64,000 bases of DNA from Leptolyngbya ohadii IS1 (GCF_002215035.1 NZ_NKFP01000006.1:3873080-3937079); one strand, 5' to 3'. Positions 17,498-26,225 are shown, counted from the stretch's first letter. The notes: generated by a model not told the origin, from the letters alone. A program made the numbers and translations.

Positions 17498-17724
17498 TTT
17501 GAGTGGATGAGTGGAGGGGTGGATGAGTGGGGACTGGGGTTACAAAGATCTGATTTTAGCGATCGTGTTGGGAAAAGGGGTGGGGTTTGCAGCAAAGGTT
17601 AAAATGCCGCTCATCTAACAGAGGAGGCAGGCAGAGGAGGCAGGAGGACTTCTAAACCAAAACATAGGCTTCAGTTCCCCCCAAAATTGGGAGGCTAGGG
17701 AGGCGTAGCCTACATTCAGCAACG

Positions 17725-20055
17725 CTAGAACACTAAACGTCGTTCGCTGCCGTCATCCTCAAAAGATTGTTCGCCGACTCCGACTAATTCCACGATTACG
17801 CGGCGGGGGTGGGGTTGCCATTGTCCCTGTCTGGGCTGAATTTGGACGATCGTTCGATCGCCTTCGGGATAAACATGATAAGTCGTTGTTGCACAGTCGC
17901 CCTGCTGATAGGCGAAGCTCTGTCCGTCGTCTTCGTAGAGGGTAAATTCGCCGGTGCCCTGCCAGACTTTCAGCCGCAGCTCGGTCAGGGGGGATTCGTC
18001 AACGTATTGCATTGCGGGCATCATCGGAATGATCGATCCGGCGCGGACAAACAGCGGCATTGTTTCCAGGGGGGCATCGGCGAGGATGTGAGTGCTGCCC
18101 TCGTAGGATTTGCCTGTCCACCAGTCGAACCAGGTTCCCTCCGGCAGATAAACGGCACGGCAGGTTTGCCCTGGACGATCGATCGGGGCTGCCAGAATCG
18201 CGGCACCCAGCATTGCCTGGTCTGCCAATTTGTAGGTCTGCGGATCGTCCGGAAATTCGTAGAGCAGGGAACGTAGAATCGGTGCGCCTGTGGTTGCCGC
18301 CTGCCAGAACAGCGTGTAGAAATAGGGCAAAAGCTGATAGCGCAGTTCGATGTACTGACGGCAGATCTGCTCGACCCGATCGCCAAATACCCAGGGCTCA
18401 TGGCGCATACTCTTGAGGATGGAATGGGCACGCATGAGCGGATAAAGCATTCCCATCTGTATCCAGCGGGCAAAGAGTTCACCCGTTGCGTTTCCGGCAA
18501 ATCCACCGATATCTGCTCCGACAAACGCTACGCCGGAAAGCCCCAGATTCAGCAGCATCGGCAGCGACATTTCCAGGTATTCCCAGCGGGAGTGATTGTC
18601 GCCTGTCCAGACGGCTGAATATTGCTGAATTCCGGCATAGCCCGACCGCGTCAAAATAAACGATCGCTCATTCGGTCGAAACTGCTGCATTGCTTCACAG
18701 GCGGCGCGAGCCATCATCATGCCGTAGAGATTGTGGGTTTCGGCGTGGGTGGAATTTTCCTCCCCTCCCTGGTGGGTATCCAGCGGAAACCAGATTTTCA
18801 CCCCCGGATCGCCAAAGGGACGATCGTTCATCGCGGGTTCGTTCATGTCGTTCCAGATGCCCGCTACCCCTGCCTCGGTCAGTTCTTTGTGCCAGCTCGA
18901 CCACCACTGCCGCACCTCCGATCGCATGAAGTCGGGAAACACAGCGCGATCAGGCCACACATAGCCCTGGAACAGGTTGCCGTCGCGGGTACGGACAAAG
19001 CACTCTTTCTTTAAACCATCGTTGAATACGTCATAGTTGCCCTGATACTCCAGCTTGACGCCCGGATCAACGATCGTCACTGTCTTAAAGCCGTTCTGCT
19101 TCAGGTCGCCCAAAAGCTGCTTCGGGTCAGGAAAGCGATCGGGATGCCAGGTAAACACCCGGTAGTCGTGCATATAGTCGATGTCCAGGTGGATCACATC
19201 GCAGGGAATTTGCTTGTCGCGGAAGGTCTGGCTGAGTTCCCGCACTTCGCCTTCACTGGCATAGCTCCAGCGACATTGGTGATAGCCGATCGCCCATTTG
19301 GGAGGCAGGGTCATTCTCCCTGTCAGAGCCGTATAGGTGCTAAGAATTTGCGCCGGGGTGGGACCGTAAATAATGTAGTAGTCGAGTTCGGGGCTGCGGG
19401 CTTCCATTTGCCATATGCCGGACTGGGCTGCGCCAATGTCAAACCGACTCCAGAAAGTGGAATTGAGGAACAGTCCGTAGGCAAGCTGGGGACGCAGGGC
19501 AATAAAGAAGGGGATTGCCTGGTACATCTCGTCGGTCAGGGCATGGTAGTCCAGGCTGTCTACCGTCCAGTTAGTATAGGCTCGCGATCGCTGATCTAGA
19601 AATCCGGTGCGTTCGCCAAAGCCGTAGAAATGCTCCTCAGCCTCAATTCGTTTCCAGCTCGCAATGCCGCTTTCTCGCCAGGCGATCGGCTTCATATCCT
19701 GAGCAAAGGGACGGTTTTCCCGATCGAAACAGGTAATTTGCCCGGTTTGACAATCGACTTCTACGCGAATCTGGCTGGTTTTGATGTGGATGCGCTCGTG
19801 AGTCTCCTCGACCTCAAACGGCACGACGGCAAAGGCATCATCATCCTCAGCCACTGACCACGATCGACGCGGCAAACACTCTCCACTGGACGACAAACGC
19901 ACCCGAAGCAGGTTATCGGCTAAAACGCTGATGATATAGACCGCATTGCCGCAGGTGAGATGAACGCTGCGATCGTGCTTCTCGACAGACTGGATTGGCT
20001 GAAGTTCTGTCCAGGCGGGTTCGATGACAGGGAGTTGTCCGAAGATTTCTGGCAT
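17725..20055 (-). CDS. Glycoside hydrolase family 31 alpha-glucosidase
   Basis: 776 residues. The N-terminal beta-sandwich reaches about residue 220, the (beta/alpha)8 barrel about 240-590, and C-terminal beta domains follow. The catalytic nucleophile Asp is in GIWNDMNEPAM (about 402). The substrate-pocket motif FVGADIGGFAGNATGELFARWIQMG and the region LMRAHSILKSMRHEPW are present. Members release alpha-linked glucose or xylose from oligosaccharide ends. There is no signal peptide, so a cytoplasmic role in glycogen or maltooligosaccharide turnover is likely. The start ATG at 20055 keeps the normal N-terminus. It is transcribed alone. The 230 bases downstream hold only short repeats (13-bp unit at 17619-17644) and a small AGGCTA/TAGCCT hairpin. 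Confidence 0.92.
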   Translation of the reverse strand: MPEIFGQLPVIEPAWTELQPIQSVEKHDRSVHLTCGNAVYIISVLADNLLRVRLSSSGECLPRRSWSVAEDDDAFAVVPFEVEETHERIHIKTSQIRVEVDCQTGQITCFDRENRPFAQDMKPIAWRESGIASWKRIEAEEHFYGFGERTGFLDQRSRAYTNWTVDSLDYHALTDEMYQAIPFFIALRPQLAYGLFLNSTFWSRFDIGAAQSGIWQMEARSPELDYYIIYGPTPAQILSTYTALTGRMTLPPKWAIGYHQCRWSYASEGEVRELSQTFRDKQIPCDVIHLDIDYMHDYRVFTWHPDRFPDPKQLLGDLKQNGFKTVTIVDPGVKLEYQGNYDVFNDGLKKECFVRTRDGNLFQGYVWPDRAVFPDFMRSEVRQWWSSWHKELTEAGVAGIWNDMNEPAMNDRPFGDPGVKIWFPLDTHQGGEENSTHAETHNLYGMMMARAACEAMQQFRPNERSFILTRSGYAGIQQYSAVWTGDNHSRWEYLEMSLPMLLNLGLSGVAFVGADIGGFAGNATGELFARWIQMGMLYPLMRAHSILKSMRHEPWVFGDRVEQICRQYIELRYQLLPYFYTLFWQAATTGAPILRSLLYEFPDDPQTYKLADQAMLGAAILAAPIDRPGQTCRAVYLPEGTWFDWWTGKSYEGSTHILADAPLETMPLFVRAGSIIPMMPAMQYVDESPLTELRLKVWQGTGEFTLYEDDGQSFAYQQGDCATTTYHVYPEGDRTIVQIQPRQGQWQPHPRRVIVELVGVGEQSFEDDGSERRLVF

Positions 20056-20160
20056 AGGGGGTAGGGGGTGGATAAGTTCCTGGGGCGGGGGTATGGATTT
20101 TACGACTTTGTTGGTGAATGATTGTGGGTTAAAAACAGGGCATAGGGTTGGGGAAATTTA

Positions 20161-20493
20161 ATGCCAGAAAATTCAATGCCAGAAGATTCGATGTCAGAAA
20201 ATTTGATGCCAGGAGAGATGTCAGACGGTACCAATCAGCCTCAGGAATTAGAGTCTGGGTTCAGCCATGCTATGAAAAATCCGATCGTTCGGTTTCTGCT
20301 TAGTGCGCTGCTGGGCGTTATGTTTCCGCTGGTCTATCTGTCGTATGTCTGGTACTTTGGTTCAAGCGTTACGGCGACTCAGCTTTGGTTTCTAGGAGTG
20401 ATCGCAGTGAGCTGCGGCATGGGTGGCGCGATTCTGGGAGAAAAGTTTTTCCCTTATCTGATGGGCTTAATCGAGAGCTTGCCGAGCCTCTGA
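20161..20493 (+). CDS. Small membrane protein with two predicted helices
   Basis: 110 residues; I do not recognise a family. The first 20 residues (MPENSMPEDSMSENLMPGEM) are encoded by a 15-bp unit repeated three and a half times, each unit opening with an ATG, and are probably a recent expansion. The true start could be any of these ATGs, or one at MSDGTNQ or MKNPIVRF. The conserved-looking part begins at AMKNPIVRFLLSALLGVMFPLVYLS (helix 1) and continues with LWFLGVIAVSCGMGGAILG (helix 2). It lies just upstream of a TetR gene, but the TetR operator separates the two, so they are probably not one transcription unit. Confidence 0.7.
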   Translation: MPENSMPEDSMSENLMPGEMSDGTNQPQELESGFSHAMKNPIVRFLLSALLGVMFPLVYLSYVWYFGSSVTATQLWFLGVIAVSCGMGGAILGEKFFPYLMGLIESLPSL

Positions 20494-20571
20494 GCGGTTT
20501 TGCTGGAGTATTTCGTCGGTATCAGGGGAATTTTCTGCCGAATTCGTATTCTCCGGTAATTTCACGCTTAA

Positions 20572-20593
20572 TATGTAAGCAAGCACTTACATA
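20572..20593. promoter_or_regulatory. Palindromic operator before the TetR gene
   Basis: TATGTAAG and CTTACATA are perfect 8-base arms around a 6-base centre, ending 16 bases before the ATG of the TetR-type regulator. This is the usual place and shape of a TetR self-repression operator. Binding is inferred from position and symmetry. Confidence 0.65.
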
Positions 20594-20609
20594 AAATTGG
20601 TGCAGGGTT

Positions 20610-21221
20610 ATGGGCACGAAAATTGATCGGATGAAAACACACGATCGATTGATTGAGGCAGCGATCGAGGTGATGTCGGCAAAGGGCATTGCGGGGGCGA
20701 CGACCCGTGAGATTGCCAGTGTAGCGGGCGTAAGTGAGGTCACGCTGTTTCGGCATTTCCAAAACAAAGAGCAGCTTTTAGAGGCAGTTTCACAGCGGAT
20801 TACGGCACTCCAGATCGAGGCTTTGACCAATCAAGACGAGTGGACGTTCGATTTGCGGCGCGATTTGCACCACTTTGCCCAGCTTTTTGACCAGACGCTA
20901 GAACAGCATGAGGCATTGGTGCGGATGTTTATTGGCGAGGCACAGCGTCACCCCGATGAGGCAATGGGCGTCTTTCAGCGGGCGGCACTGGAGAAACGGG
21001 AAAAGCTAGTGGTGTATTTGCAGCAGGGCATCGATCGCGGGCAGGTTCGCTCTGATGTCGATTTGCCGATCGCTGTTGATCTGTTTACCGGAATGCTGCT
21101 GGCGGGAATGCTGCGTCGTCATGCGGCTCCGATTCCTAGAGGCTACAACCGCGATCGGTATCTGGCAGAGTGCGTGGATGTGTTTGTGCGCGGAATTGCA
21201 GCTTCCGAAGGGACGACTTGA
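20610..21221 (+). CDS. TetR/AcrR-family transcriptional regulator
   Basis: 203 residues. The N-terminal helix-turn-helix (about 8-55) reads RLIEAAIEVMSAKGIAGATTREIASVAGVSEVTLFRHFQNKEQLLEAV, a textbook TetR DNA-binding domain. The C-terminal domain (helical, about 75-195) will bind an unknown ligand and provide the dimer contact. The start at 20610 is preceded by GGG in GCAGGGTT; an alternative ATG at 20631 is possible. A 22-bp palindrome just upstream suggests it represses itself. No efflux pump or enzyme gene lies next to it in a TetR-typical divergent arrangement, so its target regulon is unknown. Confidence 0.9.
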   Translation: MGTKIDRMKTHDRLIEAAIEVMSAKGIAGATTREIASVAGVSEVTLFRHFQNKEQLLEAVSQRITALQIEALTNQDEWTFDLRRDLHHFAQLFDQTLEQHEALVRMFIGEAQRHPDEAMGVFQRAALEKREKLVVYLQQGIDRGQVRSDVDLPIAVDLFTGMLLAGMLRRHAAPIPRGYNRDRYLAECVDVFVRGIAASEGTT

Positions 21222-21598
21222 ACTGTTCGAGAGGCTTTGCGTCCCCTAAACCCCCTAACTCTGCGGGACTTCCGAACCTATCAGGAAAACTGGCTCGGTT
21301 CCCCCTACTCGCTCCTCAGAAGCGGCAACCAATCATTTTATGAACCAGCGGGGAGCCAGAAGACGCCCAATTTTCTGTTTTGTCGCGATGCTCCAGGGAT
21401 TAATCGATCGCCTCAATCTATCCCATAAGAAATTTCTGTATTTTTGGATACTTTTTTCCTTCTCTTTTGCAGAATGTCAGCGTATGATGACATGAACGGA
21501 TATGAGTACAAATACTGGCGTGATCAGCCACTCCTCAATGCTCCTTACGAACGCTGGTGAAATTAGGGCTGTAGGAAGTTTTTTCATGCCAGTTTGTT
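21222..21598. other. Intergenic region with a degenerate CCCCCTAA-type repeat
   Basis: About 375 bases. 21240-21315 contains a degraded copy of the dispersed CCCCTAAA...GGGACTT repeat family seen at 43012. A 28-codon frame at 21474-21560 is discussed under findings; nothing else seen. Confidence 0.4.
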
Positions 21599-22300
21599 GT
21601 GCCTGTTTTGCTGCCCCATTCGACTTCTGCAAAAGGCAATCGCTCCATGAGGAACTTTCCCACCCGATCGCGGCTTGGCTTTATCAATGCTCTTCAAGGC
21701 AGGCAATCTTCTCGGCGCAATCGACGATCGGGCGATCGATTTAGAGAAATCAATCGATTTAGAGAAATCAGAATTTCTTTGAGCAGTCAGTTTGCAATAT
21801 TGGGCACTAAATTGGGCGGCAGTTCTCGCTATCAGCCGCAGTTTTCCTATCAGCAAACCCTATTCTCCTGGCTGGGCAGTTTTCTAGGAATTGCAGTGCT
21901 GGCATACCTGACAATACAGACCAATTATCCCCTGATTGCCGCCCCCTTTGGCGCAACGGCGGTTCTCGTGTATGCCGTTCCCGAAAGTCCCTTAGCACAG
22001 CCCCGCAACGTTATTTGTGGAAATCTGATTGGGGCGATCGTTTGCGTTACCTGTGTTGCCCTGTTTGGCTCTCAGCCCTGGGTGATGGCACTTGCTGTTG
22101 CCACCGCGATTAAACTCATGCAGCTTACCCGCAGTCTACACCCCCCTGGAGGAGCCGTTGCCCTAGTTGGAGTCATGAGTCACGCAGACTGGCATTTTAT
22201 TCTGACTCCCGTGCTGCTCGGCTCCCTGGTGATGATAGTTTGCACGATCGCCTATAACAATTTGATTTGCCGCAAACCCTATCCGAAGCACTGGTTTTAG
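21599..22300 (+). CDS. HPP-family integral membrane protein
   Basis: 233 residues with the listed GTG start; an ATG at 21647 is equally possible. Before the first helix is an Arg/Ser-rich, poorly conserved segment of about 60-80 residues with a short internal repeat (RFREINRFREI). From SYQQTLFSWLGSFLGIAVLAYL on there are four membrane helices with the family motifs APFGATAVLVYAVPESPLAQPRN and the namesake LHPPGGAVAL. Some cyanobacterial and plant HPP proteins transport nitrite across plastid or thylakoid-related membranes; that activity is only a possibility here. No nitrogen-assimilation genes are adjacent. Confidence 0.85.
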   Translation: MPVLLPHSTSAKGNRSMRNFPTRSRLGFINALQGRQSSRRNRRSGDRFREINRFREIRISLSSQFAILGTKLGGSSRYQPQFSYQQTLFSWLGSFLGIAVLAYLTIQTNYPLIAAPFGATAVLVYAVPESPLAQPRNVICGNLIGAIVCVTCVALFGSQPWVMALAVATAIKLMQLTRSLHPPGGAVALVGVMSHADWHFILTPVLLGSLVMIVCTIAYNNLICRKPYPKHWF

Positions 22301-22950
22301 CGATACTAAGCCGCTTGAGCCTGCTAACCTGAGCCTGGTGCGATCGAGGAACTGCCTAGCACGGATCTCGCTTGATAGCAAATGGATTGATACTGTGTAC
22401 AGCAGAACATAAAATTCCTGTAAACAGCAGACCAAACGCTGGTGTCCGAGAAAATACTATTGCATCATTCTCTTAGGTGAAAACACTGATAGAAAGCTAC
22501 CAGGGGCATCGAATGTGCGAAATAGGGAAGCTTCCTACCAGCTGTAGCATTAGGTTCGATGTTTAATTCCTTTGATTTCTCTACAATCAGGTTCGCCCAC
22601 TACCTACTATTGGTGTTTTGCAGCTACAGGTTCAGAATCACCCCAGGTTAGGGCAATAGCCATCCTGGAGCGGGCGCAATTTCTTTGTGGTCAAGCTTCA
22701 TAAGCAGACCCTACTGAAACCTAAATTGACCGTTCCCCAGGGCTTTAAAGCTCAAACATTAAGGCTTTAATCCAAATCTACCAATCATTGCGGAGCCGCT
22801 AATCGGCTTTAGCACCACTGTCTGAAATAAGGCTGTCTGAAATAAGACTGTCTGGGATAGGTTGGTCAGGTCGCTTGTGATACCTGACTTACTTAACCTC
22901 AATTTGTACTGAACTGTTTCGTGATTCCCTATCAACTTGAGGACAAACTA
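22301..22950. other. Long intergenic region
   Basis: About 650 bases without a gene in either strand. The notable feature is a 15-bp tandem repeat, CTGTCTGAAATAAGG/A, repeated about three times at 22818-22860. The last 30 bases are the leader of the PTPA-CTERM gene, with GAGG 9 bases before its ATG. Confidence 0.5.
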
Positions 22951-23766
22951 ATGAAACTGAAAAGTAAACTAGGTATCGCTGCTGTTGTAGCCGTTAGCAC
23001 ACTGACCGCTGCTACTGAAGGTCAGGCAATCTCGCTGACAGGCTGGACGGGTGTAGGTAACTTCGGTACCGCAACACCTAACGGGGTTGTCACGCTTCCC
23101 CCTGGTAATACCGATGGTCAATACGGCTTTGTATCTACTGATGGAGGTGTTACTGGTGCAGGTCGATTGCCTGGTGTAGTTGGTACGAATGGCTCTAGGG
23201 TAACGTCGCCTTTGTTTGCTGCAAGTGCGGGCGATAGTCTGAAGTTTTTCTTCAACTACGTGACATCTGACGGGACAGGTGATTTTACTGATTATGCATG
23301 GGCACAACTTCTGGATGCTGCTGATAATCCGGTTGCTCTCCTGTTCACGGGTCGCACAACTCCCGATGGCAATACATCGCCAGGGTTCGGGCTACCCGTC
23401 CCAGTTGCTACCCTGCTTCCTGCCGCAACTCCGATTATTCCCGGTGGTCCTGTCTGGTCTGCACTGGGAGGCAGTTCTGGAGCCTGCTTTGAGGGTCCTG
23501 CTAATGGCTGTGGATACACTGGCTGGATTGAGGCATCCTACAATATTCTGGCTGCTGGCAACTACAGGCTACAGTTTGGGGTAACTAACGTTGGCGACAC
23601 ACTTTTTGAATCAGGCTTGGCATTTGATGGGGCAACGATCGCAGGAAATCCCATTACGCCGAATCCTATTCCTACTCCTGCAATGCTGCCCGGTTTAGTT
23701 GGAATGGCAATGGGCGTATGGCGTAAGCGTAAGAATCAGGCTTCAGCAGTAGTTGACGAAGCTTAA
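22951..23766 (+). CDS. PTPA-CTERM-type secreted protein
   Basis: 271 residues from the ATG at 22951, chosen because GAGG lies 9 bases upstream and the signal peptide (KLKSKLGIAAVVAVSTLTAATEGQA) then starts cleanly. A GTG at 22921 would add ten residues. The mature part is beta-rich and of low charge (SLTGWTGVGNFGTATPNG and onwards) with one possible Cys pair (ACFEGPANGCGY). The end, NPIPTPAMLPGLVGMAMGVWRKRKNQ, has the pattern of a PEP/PTPA-CTERM sorting tag: a short proline motif, a hydrophobic helix and a basic tail. Such proteins are handled by exosortase-like systems and go to the surface or extracellular matrix. No exosortase is in this window. Confidence 0.85.
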   Translation: MKLKSKLGIAAVVAVSTLTAATEGQAISLTGWTGVGNFGTATPNGVVTLPPGNTDGQYGFVSTDGGVTGAGRLPGVVGTNGSRVTSPLFAASAGDSLKFFFNYVTSDGTGDFTDYAWAQLLDAADNPVALLFTGRTTPDGNTSPGFGLPVPVATLLPAATPIIPGGPVWSALGGSSGACFEGPANGCGYTGWIEASYNILAAGNYRLQFGVTNVGDTLFESGLAFDGATIAGNPITPNPIPTPAMLPGLVGMAMGVWRKRKNQASAVVDEA

Positions 23767-23836
23767 TCACTTCCCGATTCTGTTGAAGAATTAGTCTAGA
23801 GAGCAGCCTTTCTTCAGTTGACTTATTAAATAAAAA

Positions 23837-23890
23837 AGGTAGACAGGTAGCAGGGCAACTCGCTTTGATCTATCTGTCTATCTTTCTATT
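23837..23890 (+). terminator. Terminator after the PTPA-CTERM gene
   Basis: AGGTAGACAGGTAG (23837-23850) pairs with CTATCTGTCTATCT (23870-23883) in a 14-pair stem with two G-U pairs, followed by TTCTATTT. It lies 70 bases after the stop codon. Confidence 0.65.
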
Positions 23891-24024
23891 TCATCACCTG
23901 CGCCCAGCAGTGAGTCTGCTGCTTCAAGAAATGGGCAATACCAAGCCCCAGAGCATGGGTTCGATCGTCTTAGAGGCATTGCGTGGCAATCCATTGATGC
24001 AGACAGCATTTCTGGCGTGGGTTC

Positions 24025-24123
24025 TTATTCCGAACGCGATCGAGCCAGCTCATAAATGTGCTGATTCACCCAGGCGTTATACTGCGCCATCAGCCGAAAC
24101 CGCTTGAGATGCGTCGATTCCAT
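24025..24123 (-). pseudogene. Probable remnant of a DinB-family gene (N-terminal end)
   Basis: A 32-codon frame reads MESTHLKRFRLMAQYNAWVN followed by QHIYEL, then meets a stop. This resembles the start of DinB/DUF664-type four-helix proteins (xLxRYNxWxNxxLYE). Past the stop (to about 23935) the same strand still encodes short stretches such as TIEPMLWG that fit the next DinB helix in another frame, so the gene seems degraded by a stop, a frameshift and deletion. The match rests on short motifs only. Confidence 0.4.
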
Positions 24124-24151
24124 ATTTCTCCCCTGCTCCCCCGCTCCCTCA

Positions 24152-24670
24152 CTACATTTCCTCCAAATACCGCCGATATCCCTCCTGCTCTAGCTTCGCC
24201 TGCTTGCCCATCACCATATCCTTGAGGCTTTGCCGATACGCCTGCACCCGTTGCAGCAGATCTGAATCGTGGGAGGCGAGAATTTGAACGGCTAAGAGTC
24301 CCGCATTTCTTGCATTGCCGATCGCCACAGTTGCAACGGGAATCCCGGCGGGCATTTGCACGATCGAGTAAAGGGAATCCACGCCGCTAAGCGTCCGGGT
24401 CACGACGGGAACGCCAATCACGGGAAGGGGCGTGAAGGAGGCAACCATTCCGGGCAGGTGGGCAGCTCCTCCGGCTCCGGCAATAATAACTTTTAAGCCG
24501 CGATCGTGGGCAGTCTGGGCATATTCCACCATCCGTTCAGGAGTTCGGTGTGCCGAGACAATTCCCACCTCGTAGGGAATCTGGAATTCTTCGCAGGCTT
24601 CGATCGCGCCTTTCATGGTTGGAAGGTCGGAGTCGCTGCCCATAATGATGCCGACTAGCGGAGAAGTCAT
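24152..24670 (-). CDS. purE: N5-carboxyaminoimidazole ribonucleotide mutase (PurE)
   Basis: 172 residues, class I PurE of de novo purine synthesis, converting N5-CAIR to CAIR. The nucleotide-binding [20 protein letters not shown] motif at the N-terminus, [13 protein letters not shown] with the catalytic His, [26 protein letters not shown], and the C-terminal [15 protein letters not shown] are all present. The length is normal. PurK is not adjacent. It is transcribed away from chlM, from a 200-base shared upstream region. Confidence 0.95.
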   Translation of the reverse strand: MTSPLVGIIMGSDSDLPTMKGAIEACEEFQIPYEVGIVSAHRTPERMVEYAQTAHDRGLKVIIAGAGGAAHLPGMVASFTPLPVIGVPVVTRTLSGVDSLYSIVQMPAGIPVATVAIGNARNAGLLAVQILASHDSDLLQRVQAYRQSLKDMVMGKQAKLEQEGYRRYLEEM

Positions 24671-24871
24671 AGGAAATCAAATAGGAGATATCAACAGGGG
24701 TTTATTGTCGCCTGAAAGGGGAAATCCCAACCGGATTTTTCGCTGGATGATTGCTGAATGATTCTCAAATAATTCTGGTCAGGAACCGCTGAATCGCCCT
24801 CAACCCGCACCCAATCTAAGGCACAATCAGTAGGAGACAACCCTTGTTAAATACAGGTATTGCTTGGATTC

Positions 24872-25555
24872 ATGACGGCAACAGACGATAAGACGATCGT
24901 AAGAGAATACTTTAACGCCACCGGATTCGATCGCTGGCGGCGGATCTATGGCGATGGAGAAGTCAACAAAGTTCAGCTTGATATTCGTCAGGGACACCAG
25001 CGCACGGTGGATACAGTTCTGGACTGGCTGCGATCGGACGGCAACACAGAAGGCATGACCATCTGCGATGCGGGCTGCGGTGTGGGCAGTCTCAGCATTC
25101 CGATGGCGGAAATGGGCGCAAAGGTCTTTGCCAGCGATATCTCGGAAAAGATGGTGGGCGAGGCAAAGGAGCGGGCGCAGGCGACTCTGGGACAGTCCGA
25201 AAATCCCGTCTTCACCGTGCAAGATCTGGAAAGTTTGAGCGGCAGCTACCATACGGTCATCTGTCTGGATGTGCTGATCCACTATCCGCAGGACAAAGCG
25301 ATGGACATGATCACCCACCTGAGCCAGCTCGCAGAGTCCCGAGTGCTGATCAGCTTCGCCCCCAAAACGGTTTTCTATGACGTGCTGAAGAAAATCGGCG
25401 AACTCTTCCCCGGACCCAGCAAAACAACTCGCGCCTACCTGCATCGGGAAGCAGACATCGTGAAGGCACTGGAGGCAAACGGCTGGACGATCAAGCGCAA
25501 CGCCATGACCAAGACCCGCTTCTATTTCTCGCGCCTCCTAGAAGCCGTGAAGTAA
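24872..25555 (+). CDS. chlM: Magnesium protoporphyrin IX O-methyltransferase
   Basis: 227 residues from the ATG at 24872, which starts MTATDDKTIVREYFNATGFDRW, the standard cyanobacterial ChlM beginning; a TTG at 24860 would add four unneeded residues. The SAM-binding motif I is TICDAGCGVGSLSIPMAEMGA, with the acidic FASDIS end. TVICLDVLIHYPQD and the C-terminal LHREADIVKALEANGWTIKRNAMTKTRFYFSRLLE are characteristic of ChlM/BchM. The enzyme methylates the propionate of ring C before ring E formation in chlorophyll synthesis, probably next to the Mg chelatase. The stop codon lies in the first unit of a 17-bp sequence repeated three times (25541-25590). Confidence 0.95.
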   Translation: MTATDDKTIVREYFNATGFDRWRRIYGDGEVNKVQLDIRQGHQRTVDTVLDWLRSDGNTEGMTICDAGCGVGSLSIPMAEMGAKVFASDISEKMVGEAKERAQATLGQSENPVFTVQDLESLSGSYHTVICLDVLIHYPQDKAMDMITHLSQLAESRVLISFAPKTVFYDVLKKIGELFPGPSKTTRAYLHREADIVKALEANGWTIKRNAMTKTRFYFSRLLEAVK

Positions 25556-25619
25556 TGGAAGCCGTTAAGTAACGGAAGCCGTCAAGTTATAGATTTCAGC
25601 CAATCAAAGGGAGGCAATC

Positions 25620-25994
25620 ATGCAGGTTTTTCTGACGATCGCCGCAGTCCTGGGCGGATTATCCGTGGCGGCGGGTGCGTTTGGTGCCCATGCCCTGGAA
25701 GGAAAACTGACCGATCGCTACCAGGAGGTCTTTGAGACGGCGGCTCGCTATCAGATGTATCATGCCCTGGCACTCGTCGCCGTTGCCATTCTGCTCACCC
25801 GTCCCGAAGCGGCTCAAAATCTGCTAAACGCAGCAGGTATTGCCTTTATCGTCGGGGTAGTGCTGTTCTGCGGCAGTCTCTACGCCCTCAGTTTCTCCGG
25901 AGTCAAGATTCTGGGAGCCGTTGCGCCGATCGGTGGCTTTGCCTTCATCATTGGCTGGGGCTGTCTGGCGGCAAGTGCCTGGGCAATGAAGTAA
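25620..25994 (+). CDS. DUF423-family membrane protein
   Basis: 124 residues with four membrane helices. The N-terminal IAAVLGGLSVAAGAFGAHALEGKL is the DUF423 (YgdD-like) signature, and the ARYQMYHALALVAVAIL and FCGSLYALSFSGVK..GAVAPIGGFAFIIGW parts complete the family pattern. The function of the family is unknown. An AGGGAGG lies 6 bases before the ATG. It is 64 bases downstream of chlM, so may be transcribed with it; the ChlM stop and the repeats lie in that gap. Confidence 0.88.
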   Translation: MQVFLTIAAVLGGLSVAAGAFGAHALEGKLTDRYQEVFETAARYQMYHALALVAVAILLTRPEAAQNLLNAAGIAFIVGVVLFCGSLYALSFSGVKILGAVAPIGGFAFIIGWGCLAASAWAMK

Positions 25995-26013
25995 TTTCAC
26001 CCTAAAACGATTA

Positions 26014-26058
26014 GCGGACAGGAATGATCATCACGGAGACGATCGCTTTCCTATCCGC
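26014..26058. other. Long hairpin downstream of the DUF423 gene
   Basis: GCGGACAGGA (26014-26023) pairs with TCCTATCCGC (26049-26058), nine of ten positions, around a 25-base loop. There is no T tract on either side, so it may be an mRNA 3' stabiliser rather than a classical terminator. Confidence 0.4.
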
Positions 26059-26225
26059 CAATTCAGGAACTCCTCACACCCTCACATTCGAGGTTCAGTC
26101 TATATCTGCAATGACGCAGGCAAGATTCAGAATGTTTCTGCTCCTTTTGATGGAAATCCACAACAGTGCAGCCCGGACGGTAATCTAGAAAAGGACATTT
26201 ATTAAGAATTCCTTCAGTTGTTCTC

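Noticed and set aside
23865-24107. 80-codon + strand frame between the PTPA-CTERM gene and purE
   Set aside because: Starts inside the terminator hairpin and runs antisense to the DinB remnant; no family resemblance.
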